Assembly: GCA_029946105.1 (NCBI GenBank)
Contig: JAQSDW010000002.1
Location: forward strand, 1-64,000
Source: Reyranella sp.
GTDB lineage: Bacteria > Pseudomonadota > Alphaproteobacteria > Reyranellales > Reyranellaceae
Reading direction: 5' to 3'
DNA length: 64,000 nt
The position numbers and the translations under genes were made by a program. Positions 1 to 8,379 of this stretch are shown one piece after another (position 1 is the stretch's first letter; each line of letters begins with the position of its first letter). The notes beneath the pieces were generated by a model that saw only the letters and a list, made by a program, of their open reading frames with translations, did no database searches and had not been told where the DNA came from.

Positions 1-87
1 CGTTCCTTTGTCGTAGCAGTCGAATAAATTCACAGTCTCTGGAGTGGCGCGCTCCCATGATTAGAAACCAAACTGCGGTCTCCAATC
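1..87. other. Short non-coding left edge
   Basis: The 87 bases before the end of the GST-like gene are moderately AT-rich. I see no complete ORF, RNA gene or clear hairpin. They could hold the end of a neighbouring gene lying outside the window. Confidence 0.4.
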
Positions 88-708
88 CTAGCCGGATTTG
101 GCCGCGAGGTGCTTGGCTTTCTCGTCCGCTCTGATCGCGGCGGGGCGCTTCATGTGCGGGGCCACATAGGCCTCGAACGCCGGTTTCTTCTCGATCGTGT
201 CGAACATCATGCCCCAGTACAGGAACGAGGCCATATAGAGATCTGCCGCGGTGAAGTGGTCGGCGGCGATGGTGCGCTTGCCGTCGACCACCTTGGCCAC
301 GGTGTCCATGGTGCGTTCGTAGGAGCCGTAGCCGAAACGCCGCTCCAGTTCCGGCGGAGGATTCCAGCCGGTCGCCTTGTTGCTCATCGCGGGATCGCAG
401 CAGCCGGCGACGAAGAACAGCCAGCGATAGTAGCCGCCGCGCTGGCCGACCGGAGGCGCCAGCTTCGCCTCGGGAAAAGCATCGGCGAGATAGCAGAGGA
501 TCGCACCGGTTTCCGTGACGACGGTGTCGCCATGCTTGATCGTCGGCACCTTGCCCATCGGATTGAGGGCGAGATAGTCGGGCGACTTCATGTCGGGCCC
601 GAATTCCTTCACCACGGTTTTATAAGGACAGCCGATTTCCTCGAGCATCCAGTGGGTCGTAGCGCCACGCGACTAGGGATTGGTGAAGAAGACCAGTTCG
701 TCGGCCAT
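88..708 (-). pseudogene. Glutathione S-transferase gene with in-frame amber codon
   Basis: The product would be a small cytosolic glutathione S-transferase: a thioredoxin fold with NPMGKVPTI and an ETGAILCYLAD segment, then an all-helical C-terminal domain. The ORF track starts at an internal Met at 648, but reading upstream in the same frame gives ATG at 708 and MADELVFFTNP, then TAG at 673-675, then SRGATTHW leading straight into the listed ORF. The lost residue lies just before the SRG segment where this class carries its glutathione-activating residue. Starting at 648 would remove the first beta strand and that active-site segment, so a functional product is unlikely unless the stop is read through or is a base error. 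Calling it a GST-family gene is secure; calling it inactive is inference from a single codon. Confidence 0.8.
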
Positions 709-721
709 GGCCAAAACTCCT

Positions 722-1879
722 CTAGAGCAATCTCATCTGCCGTGCGTCGCGCTTGGCATCGACCAAAGCGGTGCGGGCGGACTCCGGGACATGAAACGCC
801 GACGTGTCGAGCCGGTTGCGCAGGGCGTTGAGCCCCAGCCGCTTGGTCGCGGCCTTGAAGCGGGCGCTCAGCAACTGCGCGATCGGACCCTCGCCCTTCA
901 TGCGCGTGCCGAATTCGGCCTGGTAGAGCTCGCCGCCGCGGATCTGGCGGATCAGCGACAGCACGCGCTCGGCGCGATCGGGCCGGTTCGCGCGCAGCCA
1001 TTCCTCGAACAGTTCCTTGATCTCGAGCGGCAGGCGCAGAACGATGTAGCCGGCGCGCGTGGCGCCCGCATCCATCGCCGCCTCCAGGATCGATTCCATC
1101 TCGTGGTCGTTCAGGCCCGGGATCATCGGCGAGCTGAGGACGCCGACCGGAATGCCGGCCGTCGCCAGCGCGCGGATCGCATCGAGCCGGCGCTGCGGTG
1201 TCGAGGCGCGCGGCTCCATCACGCGGGCAAGATCGCGGTCGAGCGTGGTCACCGACAGGAAGACCTCGACCAGGTTGCGCCGCGCCATGTCGCCCAGGAT
1301 GTCGATATCGCGCGTCACCAGATGACCCTTGGTGACGATGCCCACCGGATGGTTGAAGTCGCTCAGCACGCGGAGGATCTGGCGCGTCACCTTCAGCTCG
1401 CGCTCGACCGGCTGGTAGGGATCTGTGTTGGTGCCCATGGCGATCATCTCGCAGCGGTACTTGGGCGCCGCCAGTTCGGCCGCGAGCAGCTTGGCCGCCT
1501 CGGGCTTGAAAAGAATCTTGGTTTCGAAATCGAGGCCGGGCGAGAGGCCGAGATAGGCGTGCGTCGGCCTGGCGAAGCAGTAGATGCAGCCATGCTCACA
1601 GCCGCGATAGGGATTGATCGAGCGGTCGAAGCCGATGTCCGGCGAGTTGTTGCGCGCGATGATGGTGCGCGTGGCATCGCGCGTCAGCGTCGTGCGCAAG
1701 GGCGGCAGCGCGTCGTCGTCCTCGGCCGCGGCCGCCACCTCGGTTTCCCAGCCGTCGGTGGTGCGGATGCGCTTCTCGGTGTCGTAGCGGCTGGTCTCGT
1801 TCGACAGCGCGCCGCGTCCCTTGTGCACGGGCTCGGCGATCGGATCGTCGGGATAGTCGGGCGGAGCGGTCGGCCTCAT
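722..1879 (-). CDS. PA0069 family radical SAM protein
   Basis: Product of 385 aa from ATG 1879 (MRPTAPPDYPDD). The track ORF runs 5' to 2083, but that extension reads into the divergent acetyltransferase region. A radical SAM cluster motif CEHGCIYC puts Cys at about residues 94, 98 and 101 and is followed by a typical TIM-barrel core. The family (COG1533, SplB-related, PA0069-like) is a cytosolic 4Fe-4S/S-adenosylmethionine enzyme with no agreed substrate. The MGTNTDPYQPVE segment matches the conserved second strand of this family. It lies 13 bp before the broken GST and is transcribed in the same direction. The family is certain; the reaction is unknown. Confidence 0.93.
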   Translation of the reverse strand: MRPTAPPDYPDDPIAEPVHKGRGALSNETSRYDTEKRIRTTDGWETEVAAAAEDDDALPPLRTTLTRDATRTIIARNNSPDIGFDRSINPYRGCEHGCIYCFARPTHAYLGLSPGLDFETKILFKPEAAKLLAAELAAPKYRCEMIAMGTNTDPYQPVERELKVTRQILRVLSDFNHPVGIVTKGHLVTRDIDILGDMARRNLVEVFLSVTTLDRDLARVMEPRASTPQRRLDAIRALATAGIPVGVLSSPMIPGLNDHEMESILEAAMDAGATRAGYIVLRLPLEIKELFEEWLRANRPDRAERVLSLIRQIRGGELYQAEFGTRMKGEGPIAQLLSARFKAATKRLGLNALRNRLDTSAFHVPESARTALVDAKRDARQMRLL

Positions 1880-1970
1880 GGCCCGACTCTTAGAACAAAA
1901 AGGGAACGAGTCAAGCCACCGCCGCTTGTGGGCGTTGTTTGTGTCAGCCGCCATCCCTAGAGAGAGGACC

Positions 1971-2438
1971 ATGAACACTATCGAGTTACGCACCGCCCGC
2001 CCCGAGGATGGGGATTTTCTGAGGGCGCTGTCGCCCCGCCTGTCCGGCGTTCCGGGACCGGCGTGGCACGACCTCGCGGCCATGGAAGTCTTCCAGACGC
2101 GCTACATGGCGGCGACGTTTGCCGCCGCCGACGACAGTTCGCAGACGCTGATCGCCTGGTCGGGCGACGGACGCCGGCTCGGCTATGTCCATATGCGGCC
2201 GGGCAAGGACGGCGTCACCGACGAGCCGTGCGGCTACGTCTCGCTGCTCGCCGTGACCACTGATGCGGAGGGATCGGGCGTGGCGACACGGCTCATGGCC
2301 GCGGCCGAAGAGTGGGCGCGGACGCGCGGCTACCGGTTCCTCAGCCTCGACGTGTTCGCGAACAACCGCCGCGCCATCGACTTCTACAAGCGCGGCGGCT
2401 TCGAAGCGGAGACGCTCCGGATGGTGAAGCCGCTATAG
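1971..2438 (+). CDS. GNAT family N-acetyltransferase
   Basis: Product of 155 aa from ATG 1971, preceded by AGAGAGGA as ribosome-binding site; the track start at 1878 is too early. The fold is that of Gcn5-related acetyltransferases: an N-terminal RTARPEDGDFL strand, a central YVSLLAVTTDAEGSGVATRLM acetyl-CoA loop (an unusual G-S-G-V-A version of Q/RxxGxG/A), and a C-terminal NNRRAIDFYKRGGFE motif B that is characteristic of the superfamily. The substrate cannot be read from sequence. It is divergent from the radical SAM gene and convergent with the phosphotransferase gene. Confidence 0.9.
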   Translation: MNTIELRTARPEDGDFLRALSPRLSGVPGPAWHDLAAMEVFQTRYMAATFAAADDSSQTLIAWSGDGRRLGYVHMRPGKDGVTDEPCGYVSLLAVTTDAEGSGVATRLMAAAEEWARTRGYRFLSLDVFANNRRAIDFYKRGGFEAETLRMVKPL

Positions 2439-2465
2439 CCACTCGGCGCGAATGGCCCGGATCGC

Positions 2466-3461
2466 CTAGCGCTCGAAGCACTGGTCGATGCGCGCCTGCA
2501 GATGAACCTTCATCGCGGGTTCGAGGCCGGCGTCGCTCCATTGACCTGGATCATCCGGGTCACGCGGCTGGCGCGTCTGCACCCGCCAGCGCGCCATGAA
2601 CATCGTCGTGCGCAACCAGGTGAGCCGGCGCATCGGCATCAGCCAGGGCTCCAGCTCCGCTGCCCGCACCTCGCCGATGCGCGCGAGATAATGGGCGTAG
2701 AAGCCCGCCACTTGTCCCGGCTTCAGGATCTGGCCGACGTCGGGATGCCACAGCGTCGACGTCGGCAGCGTTGCGTGGGCGAGATCTGTCGCGGGCGAGC
2801 CCACGTGCACCTTCTCCAGGTCGACGAACCAGGCGATGCCCTCTTTATCTACGATGAAGTTGCCGGGATGGGTGTCGGCGAGCGCGATCGTGAGCGGCTG
2901 CGGGCGATTGCCGAGCGCTGGTGCCATGTCGCGCATCAGGCCGAGTTCGTCGGCGATCTCGGCGCGCGCGCCAGAGTCCGGCACGGCCTTGTCGAGAAAA
3001 CGCATCGCGTTCTGCTCGACAACTTCGAGCGTCTCGAGGAATGGGTTCTGCTGACGCGCGATCGGTGACGATACAGGCGGCTGCTTCACCGAATGCATCG
3101 TCGCCAGAGAGGTCGCGATCGCGCCGAGATCGCGCGGCAACACGGGCGCATGGCCCACGATGCGGTCCACGATCAGCGCACCGCCGGGCAGGCCGGCGCG
3201 CGGCGGCAGGACGTCGTGCAGAACGGGTGTGCAGTTGCTCGACGCCATCAGCCGGAACGCCGCCGCCTGCGTGTCGAGCCGGGCCGCCGCGCCCGCATCG
3301 CCTTCATAGGCGTAGGCGACGCGCGCGATCAGCCCGTCGGGCAGGCGAACATGGCCATGCGCCGTGCCGGTCGCCGGCAATGGTTCGAGATCTTCCGACG
3401 TAAAAGTGGCGAAGCGCGGACGTTCTTTCAGTGCCGCCAACAGAGCATCGGCCAAGAGCAT
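2466..3461 (-). CDS. Aminoglycoside phosphotransferase-like kinase family protein
   Basis: Product of 331 aa from ATG 3461. The protein-kinase-like fold of the APH/choline kinase family is indicated by the catalytic-loop version ADTHPGNFIVD and the metal-binding FVDLEKV segment about ten residues later. The N-terminal half (about 1-110) would be the ATP-binding lobe. Members phosphorylate small hydroxylated metabolites or antibiotics, and the actual substrate here is unknown. It is encoded 13 bp downstream of moaB on the same strand and may be co-transcribed with it. Confidence 0.8.
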   Translation of the reverse strand: MLLADALLAALKERPRFATFTSEDLEPLPATGTAHGHVRLPDGLIARVAYAYEGDAGAAARLDTQAAAFRLMASSNCTPVLHDVLPPRAGLPGGALIVDRIVGHAPVLPRDLGAIATSLATMHSVKQPPVSSPIARQQNPFLETLEVVEQNAMRFLDKAVPDSGARAEIADELGLMRDMAPALGNRPQPLTIALADTHPGNFIVDKEGIAWFVDLEKVHVGSPATDLAHATLPTSTLWHPDVGQILKPGQVAGFYAHYLARIGEVRAAELEPWLMPMRRLTWLRTTMFMARWRVQTRQPRDPDDPGQWSDAGLEPAMKVHLQARIDQCFER

Positions 3462-3474
3462 CAGCTACTGACCC

Positions 3475-4023
3475 TCACCCGCTTCGGGGCATCTTGCCTT
3501 CGTTCAGGCGCGGCATCAGTTCGGCGAAGTTGCAGGGCCTGAAACGGATGTCGAGCTGCTGGCGCAGGATGTCGTCCCAACCGTCCCTGCAGGCGCCGGT
3601 CGAGCCCGGCAGGGCGAAGATGTAGGTGGCGTTGGCCACGCCCGCTGTCGCGCGGCTCTGCATCGTCGAGGTGCCTATCTTCTGGAAGCTGATCCAGCGG
3701 AAGGTCTCGCCGAAGCCCTCGATCTTCTTCTCGAAAAGCGCCTCCAGCGCCTCGGGCGTGACGTCGCGGCCGGTGACGCCGGTACCGCCGGTCGTAATCA
3801 CGACCTCGATGGCGGGATCGTCGATCCATTTCTTCACGTGGCCGCGGATCAGGGCGATGTCGTCGATGACGATGGCGCGGTCGGCCAGCGTGTGGCCGTC
3901 GCGCTGCAGGCGCTCGACCAGCGTGTCGCCCGACTTGTCGGTCTCGGGCGTGCGGGTGTCGGAAACCGTGAGAACGGCGATGTTCACCGGCTTGAACGGC
4001 TTGCTCTCATCAATTCTATTCAT
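3475..4023 (-). CDS. moaB: Molybdenum cofactor biosynthesis protein B
   Basis: Product of 182 aa, the usual MoaB/MogA size. It carries the molybdopterin-binding fold motif TTGGTGVTGRDVTPEAL in the middle and SDTRTPETDKSGD near the N-terminus. MoaB/Mog proteins adenylylate or bind molybdopterin during molybdenum cofactor assembly in the cytosol. ATG 4023 sits in a 50-bp divergent gap shared with the cupin gene. No other moa or moe gene is in the window. Confidence 0.95.
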   Translation of the reverse strand: MNRIDESKPFKPVNIAVLTVSDTRTPETDKSGDTLVERLQRDGHTLADRAIVIDDIALIRGHVKKWIDDPAIEVVITTGGTGVTGRDVTPEALEALFEKKIEGFGETFRWISFQKIGTSTMQSRATAGVANATYIFALPGSTGACRDGWDDILRQQLDIRFRPCNFAELMPRLNEGKMPRSG

Positions 4024-4072
4024 GCGGGCATTCTACCTTTCCTCGCTTGTCGAAGCGAGCCGCCGGGCCTAG

Positions 4073-4546
4073 ATGGAAATCATGACCGACTGGAAACATG
4101 ACGGCGTGCGGGTGATCCCCGCAGGCTCTCTGGACACCAATACCGCCCAGACCCCGGGCATGAACCGCGCCGCGGCGATCAATTTCGCCCGGGTCGGCGC
4201 GCAGAAGCTGTGGGCGGGGACAGTCACCATCCATGCCCACGCCAAGACGGGCGCCCATCACCACGGCCACCTCGAAAGCGTGATCTATGTCGTGAAGGGC
4301 CGCGCCCGCATGCGCTGGGGCGACCAGCTCCAGTTCATCGCCGAAGCGGGCCCGGGCGACTTCATTTATGTACCGCCCTACGTGCCGCACCAGGAAATCA
4401 ACGCCTCGGAGACCGAGCCGCTGGAATGCGTGCTGGTCCGCTCCGACAACGAGGCGGTCGCCGTCAACATCGACATCACGCCGGCCGAGAAAGTCGAAGA
4501 AGTCTATTGGGTCGACCCGACACATCCACATCCTCACAAACACTAG
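4073..4546 (+). CDS. Cupin domain-containing protein
   Basis: Product of 157 aa, a single cupin beta-barrel. Metal-binding motif 1 is HAKTGAHHHGHLESVIYVVKG and motif 2 is GDFIYVPPYVPHQEIN, so the His/Glu ligand set is present. Function cannot be assigned from the fold alone. Two ATGs nine bases apart (4073, 4082) could serve as start. The reading frame ends in HPHPHKH, and its last codons and stop form the left arm of a perfect 22-bp inverted repeat, described separately. Confidence 0.85.
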   Translation: MEIMTDWKHDGVRVIPAGSLDTNTAQTPGMNRAAAINFARVGAQKLWAGTVTIHAHAKTGAHHHGHLESVIYVVKGRARMRWGDQLQFIAEAGPGDFIYVPPYVPHQEINASETEPLECVLVRSDNEAVAVNIDITPAEKVEEVYWVDPTHPHPHKH

Positions 4547-4573
4547 CGCGACGCGCTAGTGTTTGTGAGGATG
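4529..4573. terminator. Perfect 22-bp inverted repeat between convergent genes
   Basis: Positions 4529-4550 and 4552-4573 are exact reverse complements around a single central A. The left arm contains the last codons and TAG stop of the cupin gene. The element lies between that gene and the convergent cysteine dioxygenase gene, so a bidirectional terminator is the simplest role. No T-tract follows on either side, so intrinsic termination is not proven. A hairpin would need to open several central pairs to form a loop. Confidence 0.6.
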
Positions 4574-4637
4574 GGCGGGCGGCAGCGCCTTCAGAGGCGC
4601 GAGAGCCCGCACCGCGCAGAATAGACAAGAACGCGTC

Positions 4638-5261
4638 CTACGACGTAGCGCGAACCTCAGCCGACCGATCCCAGATATTCGGCTGCTCGCGGTTGGTGTA
4701 GCCCGACACGAAGAGGTTGGGCGCCCCCGTCTTGGCATCAAACGTATGCCGGCGCACGGCGCCAATGTTGCCGCCATAGACGTGGATGCTGATCGAGGGC
4801 TTGTCGGCCAGCGCATTGGTGACCTGATGGATGTCGCCCACGGGATTGCGCGGCGCCGGCACCAGTACCTCGACATCACCCGGCGCGAGGGTGGTGAGCT
4901 TGCCCGGCACCAGTGCGCCGGTTTCCGGATGGCGCGTGAAGGAAAGCGAGGTCTCCGAGCCGCGCAGCATGCCGACCAGTCCCCACATCTGATGGTCGTG
5001 CACCGGCGTGTTGGCGCTGGGCGCCCACACGAAGCTGACGACGCAGAAGCGCTCGAACGGATCACACCACAGCAGGTTCTGGGCGTAGCCGTGCGGCGGC
5101 GCCTTGGCCGCCTGCTCCGGCAGCCAGTCGTCGTGCTTCACCAGTTCGCCCAGAAGCTTGGCGCCGACCTCGACGATCGCCGTCTCGTCCTTGTCCTGCC
5201 ACGCGCCGCCCGTGAGCGACGTCATGTCTCCGATGAAGCGACGCAGGCGGTCGATGCTCAT
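4638..5261 (-). CDS. Cysteine dioxygenase family protein
   Basis: Product of 207 aa from ATG 5261; the 768-aa track ORF in this frame is a through-reading shadow. The cupin fold carries a three-His iron site: HDH at residues 88-90, with later His at 145 (GDIHQVTNA) and 160. The family oxidises L-cysteine (or a related thiol) to the sulfinic acid in the cytosol. The start overlaps the stop of the upstream CoA-transferase as ATGA, so the two are translationally coupled. A second CDO-like cupin is fused to rhodanese domains in the gene at 8380, which hints at a local sulfur theme. Confidence 0.88.
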   Translation of the reverse strand: MSIDRLRRFIGDMTSLTGGAWQDKDETAIVEVGAKLLGELVKHDDWLPEQAAKAPPHGYAQNLLWCDPFERFCVVSFVWAPSANTPVHDHQMWGLVGMLRGSETSLSFTRHPETGALVPGKLTTLAPGDVEVLVPAPRNPVGDIHQVTNALADKPSISIHVYGGNIGAVRRHTFDAKTGAPNLFVSGYTNREQPNIWDRSAEVRATS

Positions 5262-6421
5262 TCCGCGGCCTTTCGTGACAATGCCAACCCGAACACCGCC
5301 TCGCCGTCGGCCCCGAGCGCCGGTGGATCGCGCCGCTTGGCGAGGTTGGTTCCCGAAATCTTCACCGGATTGCCGAAGGTCCTGGTTTTCACCCCGGACG
5401 GCAGTTCCATCTCCTCGATCCAGCCCATGTGGGCGACCTGAGGATCGGCCAGGATCTGGCTGTAGCTGTTGATGCGGCCGTGCGGCACGCCCGCTTTCTC
5501 GAAGACGGCGAGCCAGTGATCGACGCCCGCCTTGGCGAACTCGACCTCGAGCAGGTCCTTCAGCGCCACCTGGTTGGCGGCGCGCAGCTGCGTGGTCTTG
5601 AAGCGCGCGTCGGCCAGCAGGTCGGGCCTGCCGACCACCTCGGTGACGCTCTGCCACAGTCTGTCGTTGCCGGCGGCGATGACGAAATGGCCGTCGTTCG
5701 CCTTGAAAGCCTGATAGGGCGCGTTGCGCGGATGGGCCGAGCCAAGTTTCTTGGGGTCGCGACCAGTGCCGAAATATTCGCTGGTCTGGAGCGCTGCCAT
5801 GCCGAGGCTGCAGCCCAGCATCGAGGCGTCGATGTGCGCGCCCGGGCCGCCGCCCGCGACGCGGCGCAGCAGCGAGACGATGGTGAAAGCGGCGTAGAGG
5901 CCGGTGCCGGTATCGGAAACCGGCACGCCGCATTTCACCGGTGCGCCGTCGGGTTCGCCGGTCACGCTCATGATGCCGCTCATCGCCTGCACCGTGACGT
6001 CGAAGCCGCCCTCGGTCGAACGCGGCCCGCTCTGGCCGAAAGCCGAAATCGAGCAATAGACCAGGCCGGGCTTTTCGGTGCGAAACGATTCGTAGCCGAG
6101 GCCAAGGCGATCCATCACGCCCGGCCGGTTGTTCTCCAGCACGACGTCGGCCGACAGGACCAGCTGGCGCGCCGCCGCCTTGTGCGCGGGGTTCTTTAGA
6201 TCGAGCACGACCGAACGCTTGTTGCGATTGATCGAGGCGAAGTTCTCGCTGAAGCCCCCATCGGAGCCCATCGTGATCGGCGGCCACTGGCGCATCATGT
6301 CGCCTTCGGGCGGCTCGACCTTGATCACCTCCGCGCCCATGTCGGCCAGAAGCATGCCGCAGTATGGCCCCGCCAGGACCTGGCAGAACTCGACGACCCT
6401 TACGCCCGACAACGGCAACAT
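5258..6421 (-). CDS. CaiB/BaiF family CoA-transferase
   Basis: Product of 387 aa, the full length for class III CoA-transferases. It opens with LPLSGVRVVEFCQVLAGPYCGMLLADMGAEVIKVE, the family's CoA-binding start (partly quoted here as a landmark). The catalytic Asp is in HIDASMLGCSLGM. These enzymes move CoA between acyl groups; the acyl partner is not predictable here. The last base of its stop is shared in an ATGA overlap with the cysteine dioxygenase gene, which makes a sulfinate-derived acyl-CoA step an attractive but unproven idea. Confidence 0.92.
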   Translation of the reverse strand: MLPLSGVRVVEFCQVLAGPYCGMLLADMGAEVIKVEPPEGDMMRQWPPITMGSDGGFSENFASINRNKRSVVLDLKNPAHKAAARQLVLSADVVLENNRPGVMDRLGLGYESFRTEKPGLVYCSISAFGQSGPRSTEGGFDVTVQAMSGIMSVTGEPDGAPVKCGVPVSDTGTGLYAAFTIVSLLRRVAGGGPGAHIDASMLGCSLGMAALQTSEYFGTGRDPKKLGSAHPRNAPYQAFKANDGHFVIAAGNDRLWQSVTEVVGRPDLLADARFKTTQLRAANQVALKDLLEVEFAKAGVDHWLAVFEKAGVPHGRINSYSQILADPQVAHMGWIEEMELPSGVKTRTFGNPVKISGTNLAKRRDPPALGADGEAVFGLALSRKAAE

Positions 6422-6424
6422 GTT

Positions 6425-8305
6425 CTAGCGCCTCGTGCCTTGGGCCGTATCCAGAGCCGTGTAGCGCGGCCATTCGTGGGCGGCGATCTGGTCGAGCGAC
6501 GGTGTCGGCTGGCCGAGACGGACCTGGTAGAGCCAGTAGTTCGCCAGCACGCGCTGCACGAAGTCGCGCGTCTCGTGGAGCGGGATCGAGGCGATGTAGA
6601 GCAGCGGATCCTGGCCGGCGTTCAGCGAGCCGTCCCACTTCATCACGTTGCCGGGTCCGCCGTTGTAGCCCGCCGCGGTGCGCACGAGGTTGTCGTCGAC
6701 GCCGTTCAGCAGCCACGAGATATAGGCCTGGCCCAGCGCCATGCTGGTGGAGGGATCGTAGGGATTGGCGCCTGCCTGCTCGGGGACGTAGCGCGTCGAC
6801 ACGACCCGTGCGGTGCCGGGCATCAACTGCATCAGGCCCATGGCGCCCACCACCGAGCGCGCCTTGGGATTGAATGCCGATTCCTGGCGCATGAAGCCGT
6901 AGACCAGCGCGCGATCGACGGTAAAACCACCCGAGGGCTGCCACGGCGGGATCGGATACATGGCGCCGTCATAGCCCGCGATCTTGTGGCGCTGGTCCCA
7001 GTTGGCGTTGCCGACACGGACCGACAGAGCCGGCAGGGAAGCCTTGCTGGCGAGACCCAGCACCGCCTCGACCAACTGCGGATCGGCGTCGATGGAGGCG
7101 CCATAGAGCTCGCGCTCGGCTGCCGTGGTGGCGCCGAGCTGAAGCAACGCGAGTGCCCGCTTGCCGGCGCTGTTGCTGCGCAACAGATCCGTCCGGCGGC
7201 GGTCGAGTTCCGGCACCTTCCAGTCCGGCGCGATCGTCATGCCGAGCGCCTTCTGGGCCACCAGGCCGTAGAAAGTCGTGCCGTGCAGCGCTGCGCGCTT
7301 GAGGTAGGGTGCGAATTTCTGCGGGTTGCCGGCGAGCAGATTGGCGCGCGCCGCCCAGAACGAGCCGGCGGAAAGCGTCCACGACGAGGCTCGATCGGGC
7401 GGCGCGTCGGCCACCAGTTCGAAGCGACGCGCGGCCTCGGCCATGTTGCCGCGGGTGAAGGCGCCCATTGCCGCGTTCCAGTTGGCGTCGGGCGGCAGGC
7501 CGACCTCGACCGAAACCTCCACGCCGCGCTGCGCATCGGCTTCGAGCGACCGCGTCCGGATGCGCCCACGCCAGAGTTCGACTTCCTGCGGGCCCAGCGT
7601 ATCGACGGTCGACTTGCGGTCGAGCAGCACGAAGGCCGCATTATATCCGCCGTCGTCGGCCATCTGCTGCAGGCGCAAGCGCAGTTCAGCCGCCTGCGAG
7701 GCGTCGGCGCCGGTGACGGTGCGGGCGGCGGCGAAGCTCGGCGAGCCCGGGGTGAAGCCGACAAAACTCGCGGGTGTCAGCTCGGGTCCGCCCGGCGTGC
7801 GCCGCGCCAGCGCCAGCCGGTAGATCGCCGGGGCGTCGGGATGGTCGTTGTACTCCTGCAGCCAGGTGGCGAGTTCCTCGTAGCGCGCGGGATGGCCCTG
7901 GCTCAGCAGGCGCTGGGCGCCGACATAGCCCATCAGGCTCTTGTCCTGCAGCTTGGCGATCTCGGCGCTGGCCTCGGCCCATTGGCCGGCGCCCTGGGCT
8001 TGGAAGATACGCCGGTAGCGGTCGCGGTTTTCGGCGTCGAGCACGGTCGGCAGGTCGACCACGACAGCGGCTTCGTCGAGTTCGATGACCGGTGCCGCAG
8101 GCACAAAGACCGGGCGGCGGGCCTGGGCCGTGGGATACGGCAGCTGGCGGCCGGCGGGCCGGGCCGTCGTCCCCGAGGCGGGTTTTGCTGCCGCCGACGG
8201 CTTAGCGGGCGGCTTGGTCACCGCCTGGGCCATAGTCTGGGCCAGGGCGGAGGCTGCCACCAGAGTCGTCGCGCCCAGCAGGGCAGCGTACAGGATGTTC
8301 TTCAT
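6425..8305 (-). CDS. Soluble lytic murein transglycosylase
   Basis: Product of 626 aa from ATG 8305, which opens with a signal peptide (MKNILYAALLGATTLVAASALA) and then a Pro/Ala-rich linker. The track start at 8368 is upstream of the natural start. The long alpha-helical middle resembles the Slt70 superhelix. The C-terminal SLT domain shows catalytic Glu in RQESAFNPKARSVVGAMGLMQ and the NGGPGNVMKW segment. It cleaves peptidoglycan in the periplasm, forming 1,6-anhydromuramyl ends. It lies 3 bp upstream of the CoA-transferase on the same strand and is divergent from the rhodanese fusion. Confidence 0.93.
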   Translation of the reverse strand: MKNILYAALLGATTLVAASALAQTMAQAVTKPPAKPSAAAKPASGTTARPAGRQLPYPTAQARRPVFVPAAPVIELDEAAVVVDLPTVLDAENRDRYRRIFQAQGAGQWAEASAEIAKLQDKSLMGYVGAQRLLSQGHPARYEELATWLQEYNDHPDAPAIYRLALARRTPGGPELTPASFVGFTPGSPSFAAARTVTGADASQAAELRLRLQQMADDGGYNAAFVLLDRKSTVDTLGPQEVELWRGRIRTRSLEADAQRGVEVSVEVGLPPDANWNAAMGAFTRGNMAEAARRFELVADAPPDRASSWTLSAGSFWAARANLLAGNPQKFAPYLKRAALHGTTFYGLVAQKALGMTIAPDWKVPELDRRRTDLLRSNSAGKRALALLQLGATTAAERELYGASIDADPQLVEAVLGLASKASLPALSVRVGNANWDQRHKIAGYDGAMYPIPPWQPSGGFTVDRALVYGFMRQESAFNPKARSVVGAMGLMQLMPGTARVVSTRYVPEQAGANPYDPSTSMALGQAYISWLLNGVDDNLVRTAAGYNGGPGNVMKWDGSLNAGQDPLLYIASIPLHETRDFVQRVLANYWLYQVRLGQPTPSLDQIAAHEWPRYTALDTAQGTRR

Positions 8306-8379
8306 GGCGACACCGTAGTGGGACTTGCCGTGTGGCGACAAGCGCCCGATGGCTATACTGGGGGCCAACGGAGGATCAA

